A stretch of DNA of 64,000 nt from Aspidapion aeneum (GCA_963576565.1 OY755038.1:182248452-182312451); one strand, 5' to 3'. Numbered from the stretch's first letter, positions 31,460-44,776 are shown. Program-made: numbers and translations. The notes: generated from the sequence alone by a model not told the origin.

Positions 31460-34400
31460 GTTTAGGGATGATTCTAAAACATTGCAAGCATTTGGATATG
31501 GTTCTTTGAATTGCCCGTCTGGCAGATAATATCCAAAATTTCTGTAAAAGCAGATTATGTAATGTTTTAAACCCAGGATGAAGGTATTGTCGATGAGTGG
31601 ACTCGATAAGAAGAGTAGTTAAACGATGGTTACTCGAAAGTTACTCGGGTGTTTTGCAGAATAAGACAAAAGGTCAGATTTTTGTAATCTGCCACCGACT
31701 CTAATGATATTATTTTCATCAAGAAAAGGTGAAAGTTTTCGAAAAGGTTTCGGTATTGGTTTATCCTTAGATAACGCGGAAAAAAGCTCAGAAAAACAAG
31801 AACCTTGAACGCGTTTGCTAAGAAGGTATAACGCACTTTGCATCTCACCGGTGGTAGGGAAAACAATATTTTCAAAAATAATTTTTTGGTCCGGTGGATT
31901 AGTGGTTTTTTGATAGGAATGATTTTGAAAAAGGTTAACTATTCGAAGGACATAACAAACGATACGTTGAATTTTTGATATAGATGAATATTTGATAAGA
32001 AGCTGATCTAAGAAGTTAACGTCAATTATCGCATTGCAACAGACCTTTGGCTTTTCCTCCAGATTAATATCTCCGAAATCAATCGGCATTTTTGATTTAT
32101 GAAAATCGGGCAATTCGTTTTCGGGAGACCACAAAAACGTCGGTGCGTTCCACCACATGTCATGTGACATGAGCTGTGAAGGGGTGGCCTTTCGTGACGC
32201 AATATCGGCTGCATTTAAAGCAGAAGGAATGTAGCGCCATGAGTTTGAGGGAATGATTTCTTGGATTCTACTGACTCGATTTCCAACAAAGGTTTGCCAG
32301 CGATTAGGAGGGGATGAAAGCCAGTGCAATACGACTTGCGAATCGCAGAAAGTAACGATATTTGTAAAAGTTATTTTTCCTTCATAGCTAGATAAGACGA
32401 AGTCAATTAATTCGCTAAAAAGAAATGCGCCTAGGAGTTCTAGCCTAGCCAAAGTTTGTGACTTTATAGGCGCGACACTAGATTTTGCAGATATGAGAGA
32501 AACAGATATATTGCTTTCCTCTTCTACACGAAAATATACGACGCCTGCGTAACCTCGAATTGAAGCGTCACAGAAGCCGATGATTTGACAGGTATTGGTT
32601 TTTGACAGTTTGATTTGTCGGGGTAATTGAAAATTGGAAAGAAGCGGGAATTCAGAACGAAGTTTGTTCCAAGAGTCGATGATAGAAGAATCTGGTTCTT
32701 CGTCCCAGCCTATTTTCGATATCTACAACTGTTGCAAAATAAATTTGGCTTGTAGCAACAAGGGACAAAGAAAACCTAAGGGATCGAAGATTGTTCCTAT
32801 GATAGATAAAATAGAACGTTTAGTTGGGGGTTTGTCCTTCATTCGGCATTGATAAGAAAAAATGTCGTTTTTTGGATGCCACTGAAGGCCTAATACTTTG
32901 ATAAAGTGTGGTTCATCCTTGTCAAAAGAGAGAGGCATTTGACGATCGGATTCTGGCAATGTTGCCAATAACTCAGGACAATTGCTTGCCCATTTTTTAA
33001 GTTCAAATCCTCCCGACTTCAACAAATCATTGAGTTCCGTTTGAAGGGAAAGAGCTTCAAAAAGCGAAGGGCTAGTTCCCAAGATATCGTCGATGTAAAT
33101 TGACGTTTTTAGAACAATACTAGCCATAGGAAAACGTTCCTTTTCTGTCTCTGCCAGCTCATTTAATGTACGCATGGCTAGAAAAGGTGAGCATGTCATG
33201 CCAAAAGTGACAGTAGAAAGTTCCCACACTGAAAGTGGGTCCTGTGGAGAAAACCTCCACAATATCCTTTGATAAGGACGATGATAAGAATTGATAAGGA
33301 CTTGACGGAACATCTGTTTGGTATCAGCAATATAGGCAATAGGATTAAGACGAAACCTAAGGAGTAAAGAAGCAATATCCTTTTGAAGTTTCGGTCCAGA
33401 TAACGACGTGTCATTGATACTAATATTCTTTGGGGTGACTGCCGAACAATCCCAGACTACCCTTAATTTTGTACTTAAGCTTTCCGGCTTTAGTACGCAA
33501 TGATGTGCCAAAAAATATGATACGTCGACTTTTGGTTGACTAGGTAAAACTAGACTCATATGATTAGAATCGATATAGTCTTGCATGAAACTAGAATAGG
33601 CAGTGTACAGATCAGGATTTTTGAGTAATCTATTTTCTAGAAGTAAAAATCTACGATAAGCTTGCGGATAAGTATTTCCTAGGTCAGGGTTTATTTTATC
33701 TTTAAACGGAAGGTCTACCATGAATCTACCGCTCGGTTGCCGTACGACACTCGCAGTAAAAATTGATTCCGCTTGTTTTTCTTCCTTTGATAAGATTTGT
33801 TTTTTAGGCAAATGTTCGATTTCCAAAAACCTAGGGAGAATGACCTCTAAAGGAGGTGAATGACTCGTTAAAAAACAACTGGTTCGTTCCGTAAGACTAC
33901 CTACTTCGTCCACTTTTCCCATGACGACCCAGCCAAAGATGGTTTCAAGGGCGGAAGGTTGCTCTATTTGTCCAAGAACCCTGCCCTCCTTGAATATCTG
34001 TGCGAATAGCTCGCAACCAATAACTAGGTCCTGTGGTCTAGATTTGAAATAAGATGGGTCGGCAAGTTTAAGGTTTTTTAAGTGTTTCCACTGATTATCG
34101 TTCAAAGTGAATGTAGGCATATTGGAACATAGTTGTGGAACGACAATTGCTTCGAATTTAAGTAAAGGAGTGACCTGTCCTTGTGGCTTAATGTGACATT
34201 GAACGAGCCCTTTGGAAGTAAAAGAAGACATTCCAATTAATCCGAATATTTCAGTGGTGTAACTTCACCTAGGAAGATTAAGACGCTGAATACACTTTTC
34301 ACTGATGAATCCTGTCTGTGATCCAGGATCAAGCAGTGCCCTTACAGGTTGAAAATTTCCGCAACCGTCCATAACATCTATTATGGCGGTGCATAAAAGA
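31460..34400 (-). pseudogene. pol: BEL/Pao pol: protease, RT, RNase H, start of integrase; broken
   Basis: One frame runs through the whole of pol but is interrupted by stops. Aspartic protease (DUF1758 type): RALLDPGSQTGF near 34320, then TGA at 34265-34267. RT (34231-32726): KQMFRQVLINS and the catalytic SIYIDDILG. TAG at 32723-32725. RNase H/A17 part (32722 on): QIIGFCDASIRGYAG, then FCDSQVVLHWLS and IPSALNAADIASR. It then enters the pre-integrase region shared with 1-513 (KLSPFLDENNIIRVGGRLQK) and breaks near 31619. A deletion joins sequence matching plus-copy position ~513 directly to ~1508, so the integrase catalytic core and C-terminal domain are gone. Non-functional. Confidence 0.93.
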
Positions 34401-34414
34401 AAGGTACCTGAAGG

Positions 34415-35720
34415 TCATGAGGTATTTAATGACACATGAAGATTATTGACAGGTGGTGTGTGAATGACAGGACTAGTATCTTGGCTTCCAGACTCTTTAT
34501 TAGTTTCTAAGATATGAGTTAAAGTGTGGTGCCTTTTACTATTGCAAGTCCTGCATGAATATTTTGATTTGCACGTGTCTACCCCATGCGAGGGATGAAA
34601 ACACGCTAGACATAATTTTTTCTGCTTGACGAAAGATAGGCGCTCGATAGGCGAGAGGTCAAGAAATGTTTGACATTTCGAAAGCACGTGACCTTGATTA
34701 CACCGGAAACATTTTATTTCCGTACTTAAATTAGTTGAGGTGCCAGCCAGTCCTATAAAAGGCGAATTGGATGATTTATAGGTAGGCTTTTGCCCAAACT
34801 GATTTGGCATAGAATTTGATTTTTGATAGATAGGCTTTTGCCCAAACTGATTTTGCATACAATTTGATTTTTGATAGGTAGGCACCTTTTTGGGTGCTGT
34901 TGATTGAGGAAGTGATTCCAAAACTTTACATCTTTTTTCTAGAAATTGAAAAAGTGACTGAAAAGTGGGAATTTCGGTATTAGTATTGGCGTGACTTATT
35001 TCGAAATTTGAACGTCAAAGCTAAGTGATTTTAAAATTTCTAGGGATTCTGAAAAGGTGTCAATTAAATTACGCAATTCTTTAGCTGACTCGTTTTTTAA
35101 TGTAGAGTTATAATTGTGCTTAAAGCATCATTTGCGAGGTCTCGCTTGTTTTGATATCTATTGACTAATTTGTCGTAAGCAATTTTATAATTTTGATCAG
35201 ATAAGCTAATCCCTGATATCAATTTTAAAGGCTCATCCTCGAGATATGAAAATAAATATTGAAGTTTTCGAACGTTACTTAGACTTTGATTTTGATCTAT
35301 AATGTTATTAAAAAGATCGAAAAAGCTTGGCCATAATTTTTTATCACCTCGAAATATGGGAATACCTAACTCTTTGAGTTTTGGAGTTTCGTTTTGTCGA
35401 ACATATGATCCCGAAAAGGATGGAGCCTCAACCGGAAATATTTCAGAGTAAACCCCTTTACACGCATAAAAATATTTACGAGCTTCTGAAAGGATCGCAT
35501 CTTGCGTTTTAAACTCCTCGTCGTCCGAGTCGTTTATCATCATAATAACATAATTATGTGCCAACATGCATTTATCGAAGGTTTCATCCAAATCGGAATA
35601 CCTCACTTGAAACTCGTTTCTCACTTTTGCGTCCGTTGCCGCGGTTTGTGAAAACACATAACACTCGGTGATCGCAGATAAAAAACCCTTGCGTTTTTGC
35701 ACGGCTTTTTTGATAGACAT
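34415..35720 (-). pseudogene. gag: BEL/Pao gag, frameshifted
   Basis: Starts with ATG at 35720 (MSIKKAVQKRKGFLS). The first 207 codons resemble the DUF1759 capsid-like domain of BEL/Pao (GIPIFRGDKKLWPSFFDLFN). The frame shifts near 35110 (STLKNESAKELRNLI continues in another frame) and again near 34995. The nucleocapsid part has KCFRCNQGHVLSKC and LCLACFHPSHGVDTC, two zinc knuckles, and a third Cys pair (SCRTC). A 47-bp duplication with YQKSN...QFGQKP repeated precedes them. TGA at 34415-34417 ends it; the pol frame follows in the same phase. Confidence 0.88.
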
Positions 35721-36135
35721 GATTTTTACCTTTGAAATGACGAAATTGTCGGTAAATATACAATTAACGCTAAATTAATGCTTCTGAAATAGAAAAATGA
35801 CGAATTGTCGAAAATATGCACTAATTTATCGCAATTGATGAAAATTGTTTTAAATATCGAAATGATATGGAACACATCTAATCACAGAAATGAGAAATGT
35901 TGTTTGTTTTGATTGATTCTCGATTTTTGTTTACTGAAGTGACCACGCGGTAGACCCTGCGTTACCATAGCAGCGGACCGAAAACAGGTGAACTGCGCCG
36001 AAACCGAAGGTCGAACGACGATACGATTGGCAAATTCAAGGCCGTGTGGTCGCCGTGTGAAAATGTGAAAATGGCTGCCTTATTAATACCGTCGTATGGA
36101 GTAAATTTAAATAATTCGGGTCGAAGGAACACTTA
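35721..36135 (-). other. BEL/Pao leader region
   Basis: Untranslated sequence between the LTR stub and gag. Immediately after the LTR end, TAAGTGTTCCTTCGACCCGA is where a primer-binding site should be. I could not match it confidently to a tRNA. Confidence 0.6.
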
Positions 36136-36180
36136 TGTTTGCCCGCAGTTAGAAAAACGATAACTGCAGTGGACTGTATA
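36136..36180 (-). repeat. 45-bp stub of the BEL/Pao 5' LTR
   Basis: Matches the last 45 bp (U5 end) of the LTR at 30824-30868 with one mismatch, ending GGGCAAACA. The remaining 418 bp of the LTR are absent and GATAT follows directly. Confidence 0.85.
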
Positions 36181-38029
36181 GATATAAAGATAGCATTTTA
36201 GCATATTTTTTTATGTTAAATCTTTGTGCTGGGATTATTTGGATTCCGGATTCGGCTGTAGCATACTCAATAATAGGCTGGTTCGGTTCGGTAGTTTTGT
36301 TTGGATTTTTGCCGCGTTTTTGTTATGGCGAGCACGACCAAACAAACTCGTGCTTTGCAAATGCAGTACCCCAACCTTTCGATAAAAATTCTAATGAATT
36401 TAAAGCTAAAAATCCATTTTTTCGGAAATTCTAGTAAAAAAATTCCCCTCATTGTTGACGACATATTTTTATCAAAACAATGAAGCGAAGTCATCGGGCT
36501 CGCGGTTATGAAAGCGCCGCTTTACATTTCGTCAGGTACTGGAAACGGAATTGGTTTTTTTTGTGGATCTGTTTAATGATTAGGTAGCCGGCTCAATTTA
36601 AACCTAGTGGTTTCTGAAGAAATTTTAGTTAGTTACCCCTTTTTTTTTGTTACTTTGCTAGCGAAAAAAATAAGTTGTCAAAGTCAGCTTAGAAGGTATA
36701 AGCTTAATGGATAAAGTTAAAAATCTTATTTAAACTAACCTAATCCGGCGATGTCTGTATAAAGTGCGAGAGACAAGGTATACAATTCAAACGAACATGA
36801 AAATGATTGTCAGTCCCTTTACGCTTTGGCTAGCCGCCTTTTCATTGGATGCACGTCGTTTGCTTTTTCTACTTTACACATTAAGATCATATACCTTTTT
36901 ATACTTTGTCTCACGCACTCATGATTATTCAAATAAAGAATTGAATTGGAACAGCCAGTATATGGCATTGCACTTTCCCAGTGTAAAAGTTCTTTGACTA
37001 AATTTTGTTTCGCCTTTTAATACCTACTGTGTTGCTCTAAAGTTTGGAAAAATGCTTGGCGGGCCAAATTAAAAACTACTTACCTTAGCTGAATTCTTAA
37101 AAACCAACGGTAATAATTCAGTAATAGCGTTTCCCGTAAGTTAAACCAATAAATAATCCCGCAGGCAGGTTACAGAGTGGCTACATTTGAACCTATTTAA
37201 AAGCTGGAAAAACTCTTTTAGGTATAATTGCCTATTGCCGCAATGCGATCCCGGCAGCTTTATTGTTTTTCATGCCAGACCATTGTAAACGAGGTATATA
37301 CAGTAAATATCATTATTTTTGGGAAACATTTTTTTCATTCCATAGCATAACAAGGAAAATATCATAAAATTGCTGGCTTTGGTTAGGAGACAATAGTTTT
37401 TCTTGAATAACAATGCGCTAATAGAGTTAAAAGTATACACGGAGTATATTCGTTTCACAAAACTAAACTTATCCCGTGAGTTAATCCGATCGATAGCATA
37501 CAAGTAGCTAGTACATGTAAAAAAAAGATGGATCGCGGTATTGGGTTGATCTAGTGTTAAATCTATATATCGTATGGGATTAATCCAAGCTAGGAAGTGT
37601 CTAAAAGACAGTTCCGTATTTATTTATTTTAATAAATAATAACATTATTTAAATAGATAATGTAGCCAGATAAAAAGCATATCTTTGAGTTAATAAAAGA
37701 AGTGTTACCATGAGGGTTTCGTGGTTTGTTGAGTGTTTTCATGCTTATCTATTTGCTTCATATAAAAAATTTCACTAAGGTTTCAATTTCGAAATATGAG
37801 CAAACTCTCAAAAGATAGAACAACATGTTTACATTTTGAAAAGGCACTTTAAAGAATTTAATGTAAAAATTTGTATTTTACCGAACAAAAGTTCTAAAAA
37901 AGTATTATGGCTAAGCCAGCATATTTAAGTTACTTTGGCGTAATAAAAACTACAAAAAAAACAGTGGGGAAAGTAAAAAAAACTTTCTTATTTATATACC
38001 GCTTTATATGAAGGTTAAAACTTTGCTGT
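36181..38029. other. Gene-free stretch
   Basis: Reading frames up to 77 codons without recognisable domains. A short frame from an ATGGCGAGC start at 36324 runs 52 codons (ASTTKQTRALQMQ) but has no further support. Confidence 0.45.
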
Positions 38030-38815
38030 GCTTAAGGTCACTCAATAAAAAAATGGCGGATCCAAAATGGTGGTTATTTCATTTATGAACCGATTATCAA
38101 ATTTAGAACTTGTGTCTCAGGCCGCTGATTAAGACTTTTGACTCAAAATAAACACAAAATCCAAATGGCGGACCCAAAATGACTGACTTTTCCAATAATA
38201 AACTGATATATATTAAATGTGGAAGCTTTTTTTAGCAAAAATTACAGGCCTTTTTATAAAAACCGTATGACATAAGAAATAATAATTTTATGTAATAACT
38301 TAAAAACTAAAATTAAAACAGATAAAATTTTATTAATTGAGGACTTAATAAAAAATACCAAACAACAACAAAGCAATTTACACCATATAAATTTTAATAA
38401 ATAAAAAAGTTTTAGACCCGGGGTGTCTAAAATTACAGAAATAAATAAAATGGCGGACCCGAAATGGTAAACTTTTCCATTTTTGAACCAATTTGTATCA
38501 AATACGGAACTTTCCGGTGTTTGAAGTCGCTGAATATGATTTATAAGTGAAAATTAAAAAAATCAAAGCCGACATGTATCAAATACGGAATTTATAGTGT
38601 TTAAGGTCGCTTATTATGATTTTTAACTCAAACCTAAAAAAACAAAATTACAGATCCAAAATGGCTGTGTGTTTTTACATTTATCTACCGATAAATATCA
38701 AATTCGAAGCCTTGGGGTGTTTTTGGTCGCTGATTATAATTTTTACAAACCGATATGCATCAAATACGGAACTTGGGGTTGCTTAAGGTCGCTGATAATA
38801 ATATTTACTGAAACT
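38030..38815. repeat. Degenerate minisatellite, about six units of 110-140 bp
   Basis: Recurring boxes are AATGGCGGACCCAAAATGG, CCGATATGTATCAAATACGG, and TTTAAGGTCGCTGATTATGA. Some units lack the first box. The units are well diverged, so this is an old array. Confidence 0.82.
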
Positions 38816-40639
38816 TAAAAAAATTGAGAAAATTCCTGTTTTATTTCAACGAAGTTGACTTAAGGATTAGGTATTAAGATCATTTTTTTTTACTTTGACA
38901 CCCTCAAAAATAAAACCTGTGATGCCTTATGACCATCTTTTTAAGTAAGAGCTTTTCATTAAATCACTCAAAGAAGCACCACATACTTTAAAAATACCCT
39001 GTTACATATATATATATATATATATATATTGATGCACTCAGCGTTGTCACCTCGGCGTTAAGGATATGACGACCTGACCTCACTTATTTCTAGTGGTGGT
39101 AGCCCATATATAGGTACATATATGAAATGAGGGGAAGTTCCTTTACCAGAATTTCAAAAGAGGGGAAAATAATTTTTTTTCAAATATTTGATAAATACGT
39201 GGAAGACGTTCGGACCTCTGACCGATATACAACCTTTGGATATGTGCTATTTCCTGCCACCTCAGGCACTGTTGCCGGTTTTATTAAGGTGATAACGTAT
39301 GGCGTAAGTCTATAAGCAACAATAGCTTTATCTAACTAAGTTTAAATATTAAATATAAGGTAACAACGTTTTACTTTTATTTAGGGACACTTTAGGAAAT
39401 ATTACAACTTTAAAAGGTTGCAAAAGTTTGTAAGGAAAGATTAATGGTGACAACGTACTGTCTTTATATAAAAAAACCAAACATTTATACTTTCATTATA
39501 GAAAAACTTGCTGTTATTTTTTTTGGAAAACACATTTTGAGGTTTTGTGATCTCAGAAAAGTTGCATAGCTTTAAAGTCCTAAATACAATTTTTGTTGAA
39601 AAATGGTTTACTTACTGTCAAAAATTCTACACATAGATCCGATAAACATTAAAAGAAAATTGTCAAAAATACACTCTATGGAATGCAAAAAAAATTAATA
39701 CATTATCTTAATTTATATATTTTTGGGTTTGCAATGTTTATGACATGATTGATATGACAGAATTTTTTTAAAAACATTATTTATCCGTAACAATAAATTT
39801 AATAAAAAAGAAATTGTGATAATTAGTTAAGCCGTTTAAAACAGGAAAACCATATACAGGAATGATGTGTTTGTCCACGCCACAGCCCAACGCGATTATT
39901 ATTAATCTAATAATAACCACCAGCAATCACAAGGCTCAAATGTTGACGTGATGTCAGAATTTGTAAATGACATTCTTTATCAAAAAAGTTTCACGGGCGA
40001 ATCCTCAGAGGTAGCAGAAGACAGCCTAAGCCCTGGATTTTTTTTAAATTTGAAGGAATTTCACGAGGTTAAAAGTCTTAACATAAAAGTTTTACGGGCA
40101 AGTCCTCAGAGGTAAAGGTAGCTCAGGGAAGCGTTTCGGCCTCATTAGGCCTCATTCAGCCCGAGCATAACCATGAAATGAAATGATCATGTCGGTATCT
40201 GAAAAAGAAATAGGAAATATGGTGTTTACTGAGGAGAGGCCAACTGTCAATTTGCGGCTTTGACATTCTTTATTATTTAATTTCCATGTAAGTCATATCA
40301 AAATTATAATATCTTTATGTTCAATTTAGCACTGTGCCTAAGAGTCATTTGCAGCCGTAATAGCCAAGTTTACAAAAACATTTCCAAACTAGTGTGAATC
40401 TTTCATTTTAAAATTTGTATTGGAGAACTTGGCTTTACTTTTATCTCAATTCTTTTAACGGAACACCACTCTCGCGTACTTGGGTTTTTTTACATGAAAT
40501 GTTTTTGTTATGATTTCACTCCTCTTTTAAAGGATTTGGATAATATTTAAGTTTTAAAGTAGTAAAATATGAGGAATATTATTCAAAAGTTTTGCAATGC
40601 CTTATTAAAAATTTTGAGGTTTTTTTTATATTTTCCTAT
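38816..40639. other. Gene-free stretch with an (AT)n tract
   Basis: (AT)n at 39005-39030. Near 39990 and 40090 a short box, ACGGGC(G/A)A(A/G)TCCTCAGAGGTA, occurs twice about 100 bp apart. The 62-codon frame at 39127-39315 has no recognisable domain. Confidence 0.5.
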
Positions 40640-42535
40640 TGTTTTATCGTAGTTCCTATCAGCCTTCTAAAGCTCAGCTCTCTAGTGTTCCTCGAAATAG
40701 GCAATGCTAATTTTACATAACTTTACATTTATAGGGGAGGAGAGTAAATTAAAATGTTGGTGTTTTTAAATTTTTTACTATACTTAGTTTTATCATAGTT
40801 CCTACCAGTTTTCCAAAGCTCAGCTCTCTAGCGATTCTGGAAGAGGAGAATGTTACTTTTACATAACTTTACATTTAAAGGGAGGGAAGTTAATTATAAT
40901 TTGGGGTTTTTTAATTTTATTTTATAGTTTTATCATAGTTCCTATCGGCCTTCCGAAGCTCAGCTCTCTAGCTCCTCTGGAAGTGGACAGTGTTACTTTT
41001 ACATAAATTTACATGTATGGGGGACAGGAGTGAATTAGAATTTTCGGGTTTTTTGATTTTTTCCGATGGTTTGGTCACAATTTCTAACAGTATGCCAAAT
41101 TTCAGCTTTGTAGCCTGTCTGGAAGTACAGTAGAATTTTGCTGATCTATACATGAGTGAGTGAGTAAACTGGTAGAGATTGTTAACTCTATAAAGATCTA
41201 CGACCGTGTGCAAAGTTTGAGTTTCGTAGCTCATTCCGAATTAGAGTTTTAGATAGGTCAAATATGGGCTTAAATGTTTCAAGAAAAGATGGTACAGACA
41301 TTTCCACGCGAACTTGGCCGGGCACTACTGTGCCTCCAGATAATAGTTCCTACCAGCCATCCAAAGCTCAGCTCTCTAGCGTTTCTGAAATGGGCAATGT
41401 TACTTTTACATAACTTTACATTTATAGGGGAGGGAAGTAATTAAAACCTTGTGGTTTTTTTAATTTTTTTCTATGAGTCGTCCAAGGCTCAGCTCTCGAG
41501 CGTTTCTGTAAGTGGAGATTGTTACTTTTACATAACTTTACATTTATAGGGCAGGGAAATTAATTAAAATTTGGGTTTTTTAATTTTCTTTTATAGTTTT
41601 ATCAAAGTTCCTATCGGCCTTCCAAAGCTCAGCTCTCTACCGTTTCTGGAAGTGGGCAATGTTACTTTTAAATAACTTTACATTTATAGAGGAGGGGAGC
41701 AAATTAAAAGTTTGGGGTTTTTAAATTTTTTCCCATGGTTTCATCATAGGTCCTTCAGCCTTCCAAAGTTCAGCTCCTTAGTGTTTCTGCAAGTGTGCAA
41801 TGTAAATTAAAATTTATTGTGTGTGTTTTTAAATTTTTTCCTATAGTTTTATTATGGTGCCTTTTAGTCTTAAAAAGCCCAGCTCTCTGGCGTTTCTGGA
41901 AGTAGGATAGTATAGGGGAGGGAAGTAAATTAGATTTTTGGGGTCTTTTAATTTTTTTCTATAGTTTTATCATAGTTACAATTGGCCTTCTACAGCTCTG
42001 CTCTCTAGCGTTTCTGGAAGTGGGCAGTGTTAATTTAACATAACTTTACATTTATAGGGGAGGGAAGTAAATTATAATTTTGGTGTTTTTAAATTTTTTT
42101 CTATAGTTTTATCATAGTTCCTATCAGAGGGCCAAAGCTCAGCTCTCTAGCATTTCTTTTACATAACTTTACATGTATAGGGGAGGGGAGTAAATTAGAA
42201 TTCTGGGCTTTGGTCATAATTTCCATCAGACTGCCAAATTTCAGCTTTGTAGCATGTCTGGAAGTACAGTAGAATTTTGATGATCTATACATCAGTGAGC
42301 GAGTGAGTGGCAATTTCGATGTTTTTTAAAATTTCGTAACTACTTTACTACTTTATGGAATTCCATGAAATTTGGTTGTTAACTCCATGAAGATCTACGA
42401 CTGTGCAAAGTTTGAGATTCGTAGCTCATTCCGAAGTAGAGTTTTAGATAAGTCAAATATCGGCTGAAACGTTTCAAGAAAAGATGGTACGACGCGCGAA
42501 CTTGGCGAGGCACTGCCGTGCCCTCAGATATAAAA
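40640..42535. repeat. Minisatellite array with a repeated terminal block
   Basis: About ten units of 115-150 bp, anchored by AAAGCTCAGCTCTCTAG and GTTACTTTTACATAACTTTA (for example near 40668, 40815, 40958, 41361, 41627, 42136). Twice the array passes into a longer distinct block, at 41085-41345 and 42220-42535. Each block contains TTTCAGCTTTGTAGC, AGATCTACGAC and GAAAAGATGGTAC and ends in a GGCAC...GTGCC hairpin. The higher-order structure suggests amplification inside a mobile element. Confidence 0.85.
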
Positions 42536-43340
42536 TAAAATCAAAAATATTAAAAAATTAAGAAAAATACGATTTTAATGTTATATATCAAACACTAAAG
42601 TAATAAAATAAATTTAGTTTGACAGTTGAATTTCTAATAAAAAAATTAAATTTTCGTAAATTAAAAAGTTAAACCCAAAGAAATTCAAGGAACCCTAGAA
42701 GACGCATCCCCATTATTTAATACGCAAATTCATTCATCATGCATGAAATCTCAGAAAATTTCGCCGAATCCTCGCAGGCAACACTGTAAGAGGTATAAAA
42801 GAGAAATCGATGAAAAACCATGGGCGTGCAGATTTTGTTGAAAATAAAATAAATATGACATTTTCCTATAAAATTTTTGCACCCAAAATTATAAAATTTA
42901 AATAAGTGTAAAATATTACCGGTACAGCTTTGACAGCCATTCTATTTTTACAGAATTAATTTTTTTATCGATTTATAATATTAGAAATCAATAACTTATT
43001 TACAGCTGGTAATATCCGTAGTTTTGATTTTTATTATTTTTCCCTAAAGATAAGAAATCTACTTTATATTATTTTTTTCTGGATATAGAAAAGTGTTACT
43101 TTAATCCCTAAAATTTAAAACACAGGTAAAAGTGTTTCTTTTTATTTCAAATTGTCAAAGGTGTTTTTTTAGCTTTTTACTCTTTCACCTTGGTAATACA
43201 TTGCTCTTAGTAAATTTTTTACAGTAAGTAGATTTGTTCTGTTAAAAAAAGTCAAAAACTCCGAATTATATACTCAGACCTTGAGACATTTATCAAAATT
43301 TTTGCATCAGGATTTAAAGAGTCTATTTGATCCCCTAGTG
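42536..43340. other. Gene-free AT-rich stretch
   Basis: No supported gene or repeat. Confidence 0.5.
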
Positions 43341-43518
43341 TACAGGGTGCATTTTCGACACTTTTGGGTATTTTCGGTTTCTATGTTTATAATATTGATA
43401 TGCGATGTTTACCATCATTATTCTCTTCAAATTAAAGCACACTAAGGTGTAGTCGTTTTTCTTCAATCTTCTGTAGAAGTTCCCGAAACCACCCAAATGA
43501 TAAAAATGGGACAGCCTA
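43341..43518. repeat. Degenerate CAGGGTG-ended MITE
   Basis: The left end TACAGGGTGCATTTT pairs imperfectly with the right end AAATGGGACAGCCTATA. Both resemble the better preserved element at 43821-44485. Confidence 0.5.
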
Positions 43519-43820
43519 TATTTATAATATAGATTTTTTGTTATATTTTATCAGCAAAACTCTTGCCTCGAAATAAAAAGCACTCATTGGTTTATTTTAC
43601 CAAAATCCATTCAATAGTTTATTAAACTCTAGAAATTAGTTTTTTTAGAAAATATTTGGTATGAGTCTGTGTTTTTTACATTTGCAAATGTTAAAAAATA
43701 TGACTTATTCAGTTTTATCAACAAAATACTTTTGATTTCCATAAAAAAATCTATTTAATTTTTATTTACCAAATAAAATAAAAATGAAAAAATATTATTT
43801 ATAATTAAGTGATTATTATA

Positions 43821-44485
43821 CAGGGTGTCCCATAACTTAGGCGCCGTCGTGCAGCAGGTGATAGAGGAGGTTATTTCCAAGAAAAAAGTTTATATAACAT
43901 GGGGTCAACATTCATCTGTTTTTAAGATATAGGATTTTTAAAGAGGAGTGGGTGAAAACCGGTTATACAAAAAAAAATCTGTGACAGCCAGCTGAATACT
44001 CTAATTGTGATTAAAAAATGTGGTACTCCTTTTTTGATAATATTACAAGTGGAGGAGGTACGGGCTGTCAAAATAACCTCGAAAATGTATAAAAAATAAT
44101 ATTTTTTTTAAAATTAATTTTTGCTTTCTCTTTTAAAAAATATCAATAATATTTTATTATTATGTCTCGCTAGAGACTTGTTTTTATTAACAAAAAATAT
44201 TTAAAAAACATTGCATTTAATATGGCATTCATAAAAGTTCATACCAAAAAAATAGTATTTTCTAAAAAAATTGACTGACTAACTTTTTTCAAATTAATTT
44301 TTTAAAATTAATTTCAATTTACTGCTTTTGTTCTAATACAAGACTACCCAATTTCATATTTTTACTGCGTTTTTTTAAAGTTATTATCACAAAAGTTAAA
44401 AAAATTGCCAACAACAAGTTTTTGATCAGACATAACCTCCTCTATCACTTGTTGGCCTATGGCCCCTAAGTTATGGGACACCCTA
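43821..44485. mobile_element. CAGGGTGTCCC MITE, Tc1/mariner-like ends
   Basis: Terminal inverted repeats CAGGGTGTCCCATAACTTAG (left) and CCTAAGTTATGGGACACCCT (right), with further pairing around AGGTGATAGAGGAGGTTA. TA stands at the left edge (43819-43820) and TA at the right (44485-44486). About 665 bp and no transposase. Confidence 0.8.
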
Positions 44486-44776
44486 TATATACAAACATTA
44501 TTAAATTTGGCAAATATAAGAATTAAGAACAATATTTTAATCCATTTGACTCAAGGCTCTCTTTTAATTAATCACCAGGGACTATGCAGTAAGTAAGTGA
44601 AAAGGAAGTTAAAACTCTTTTTTTTCTGTGTAAAAGTAGGTACTACCTTTTTTCTTCTTATAGTTATATTTGTTAATTCTAACTACTTTTTTACATCATT
44701 ATATGATGATCGAACATCAAAAACAACCAGTGATAATATATTATGTATACTTTATAATAAAAAGAGATAGTTGAAT

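Larger units (their letters stand above)
30824..36180 (-). mobile_element. BEL/Pao retrotransposon, decayed, integrase deleted
   Basis: Same family as 1-2155. In element order: a 45-bp stub of the 5' LTR (36180-36136), leader, gag (35720-34415), pol (34400-31460), 3' UTR and full 3' LTR (31286-30824). GATAT stands directly outside both ends (30819-30823, 36181-36185). Damage: two frameshifts in gag, stops at 34415, 34265 and 32723, and a deletion of about 1 kb that removes the integrase core. Confidence 0.93.

Noticed and set aside
38030..42535. CRISPR array
   Set aside because: Repeats are 110-150 bp and degenerate, with no uniform short repeats and unique spacers. The window is eukaryotic.
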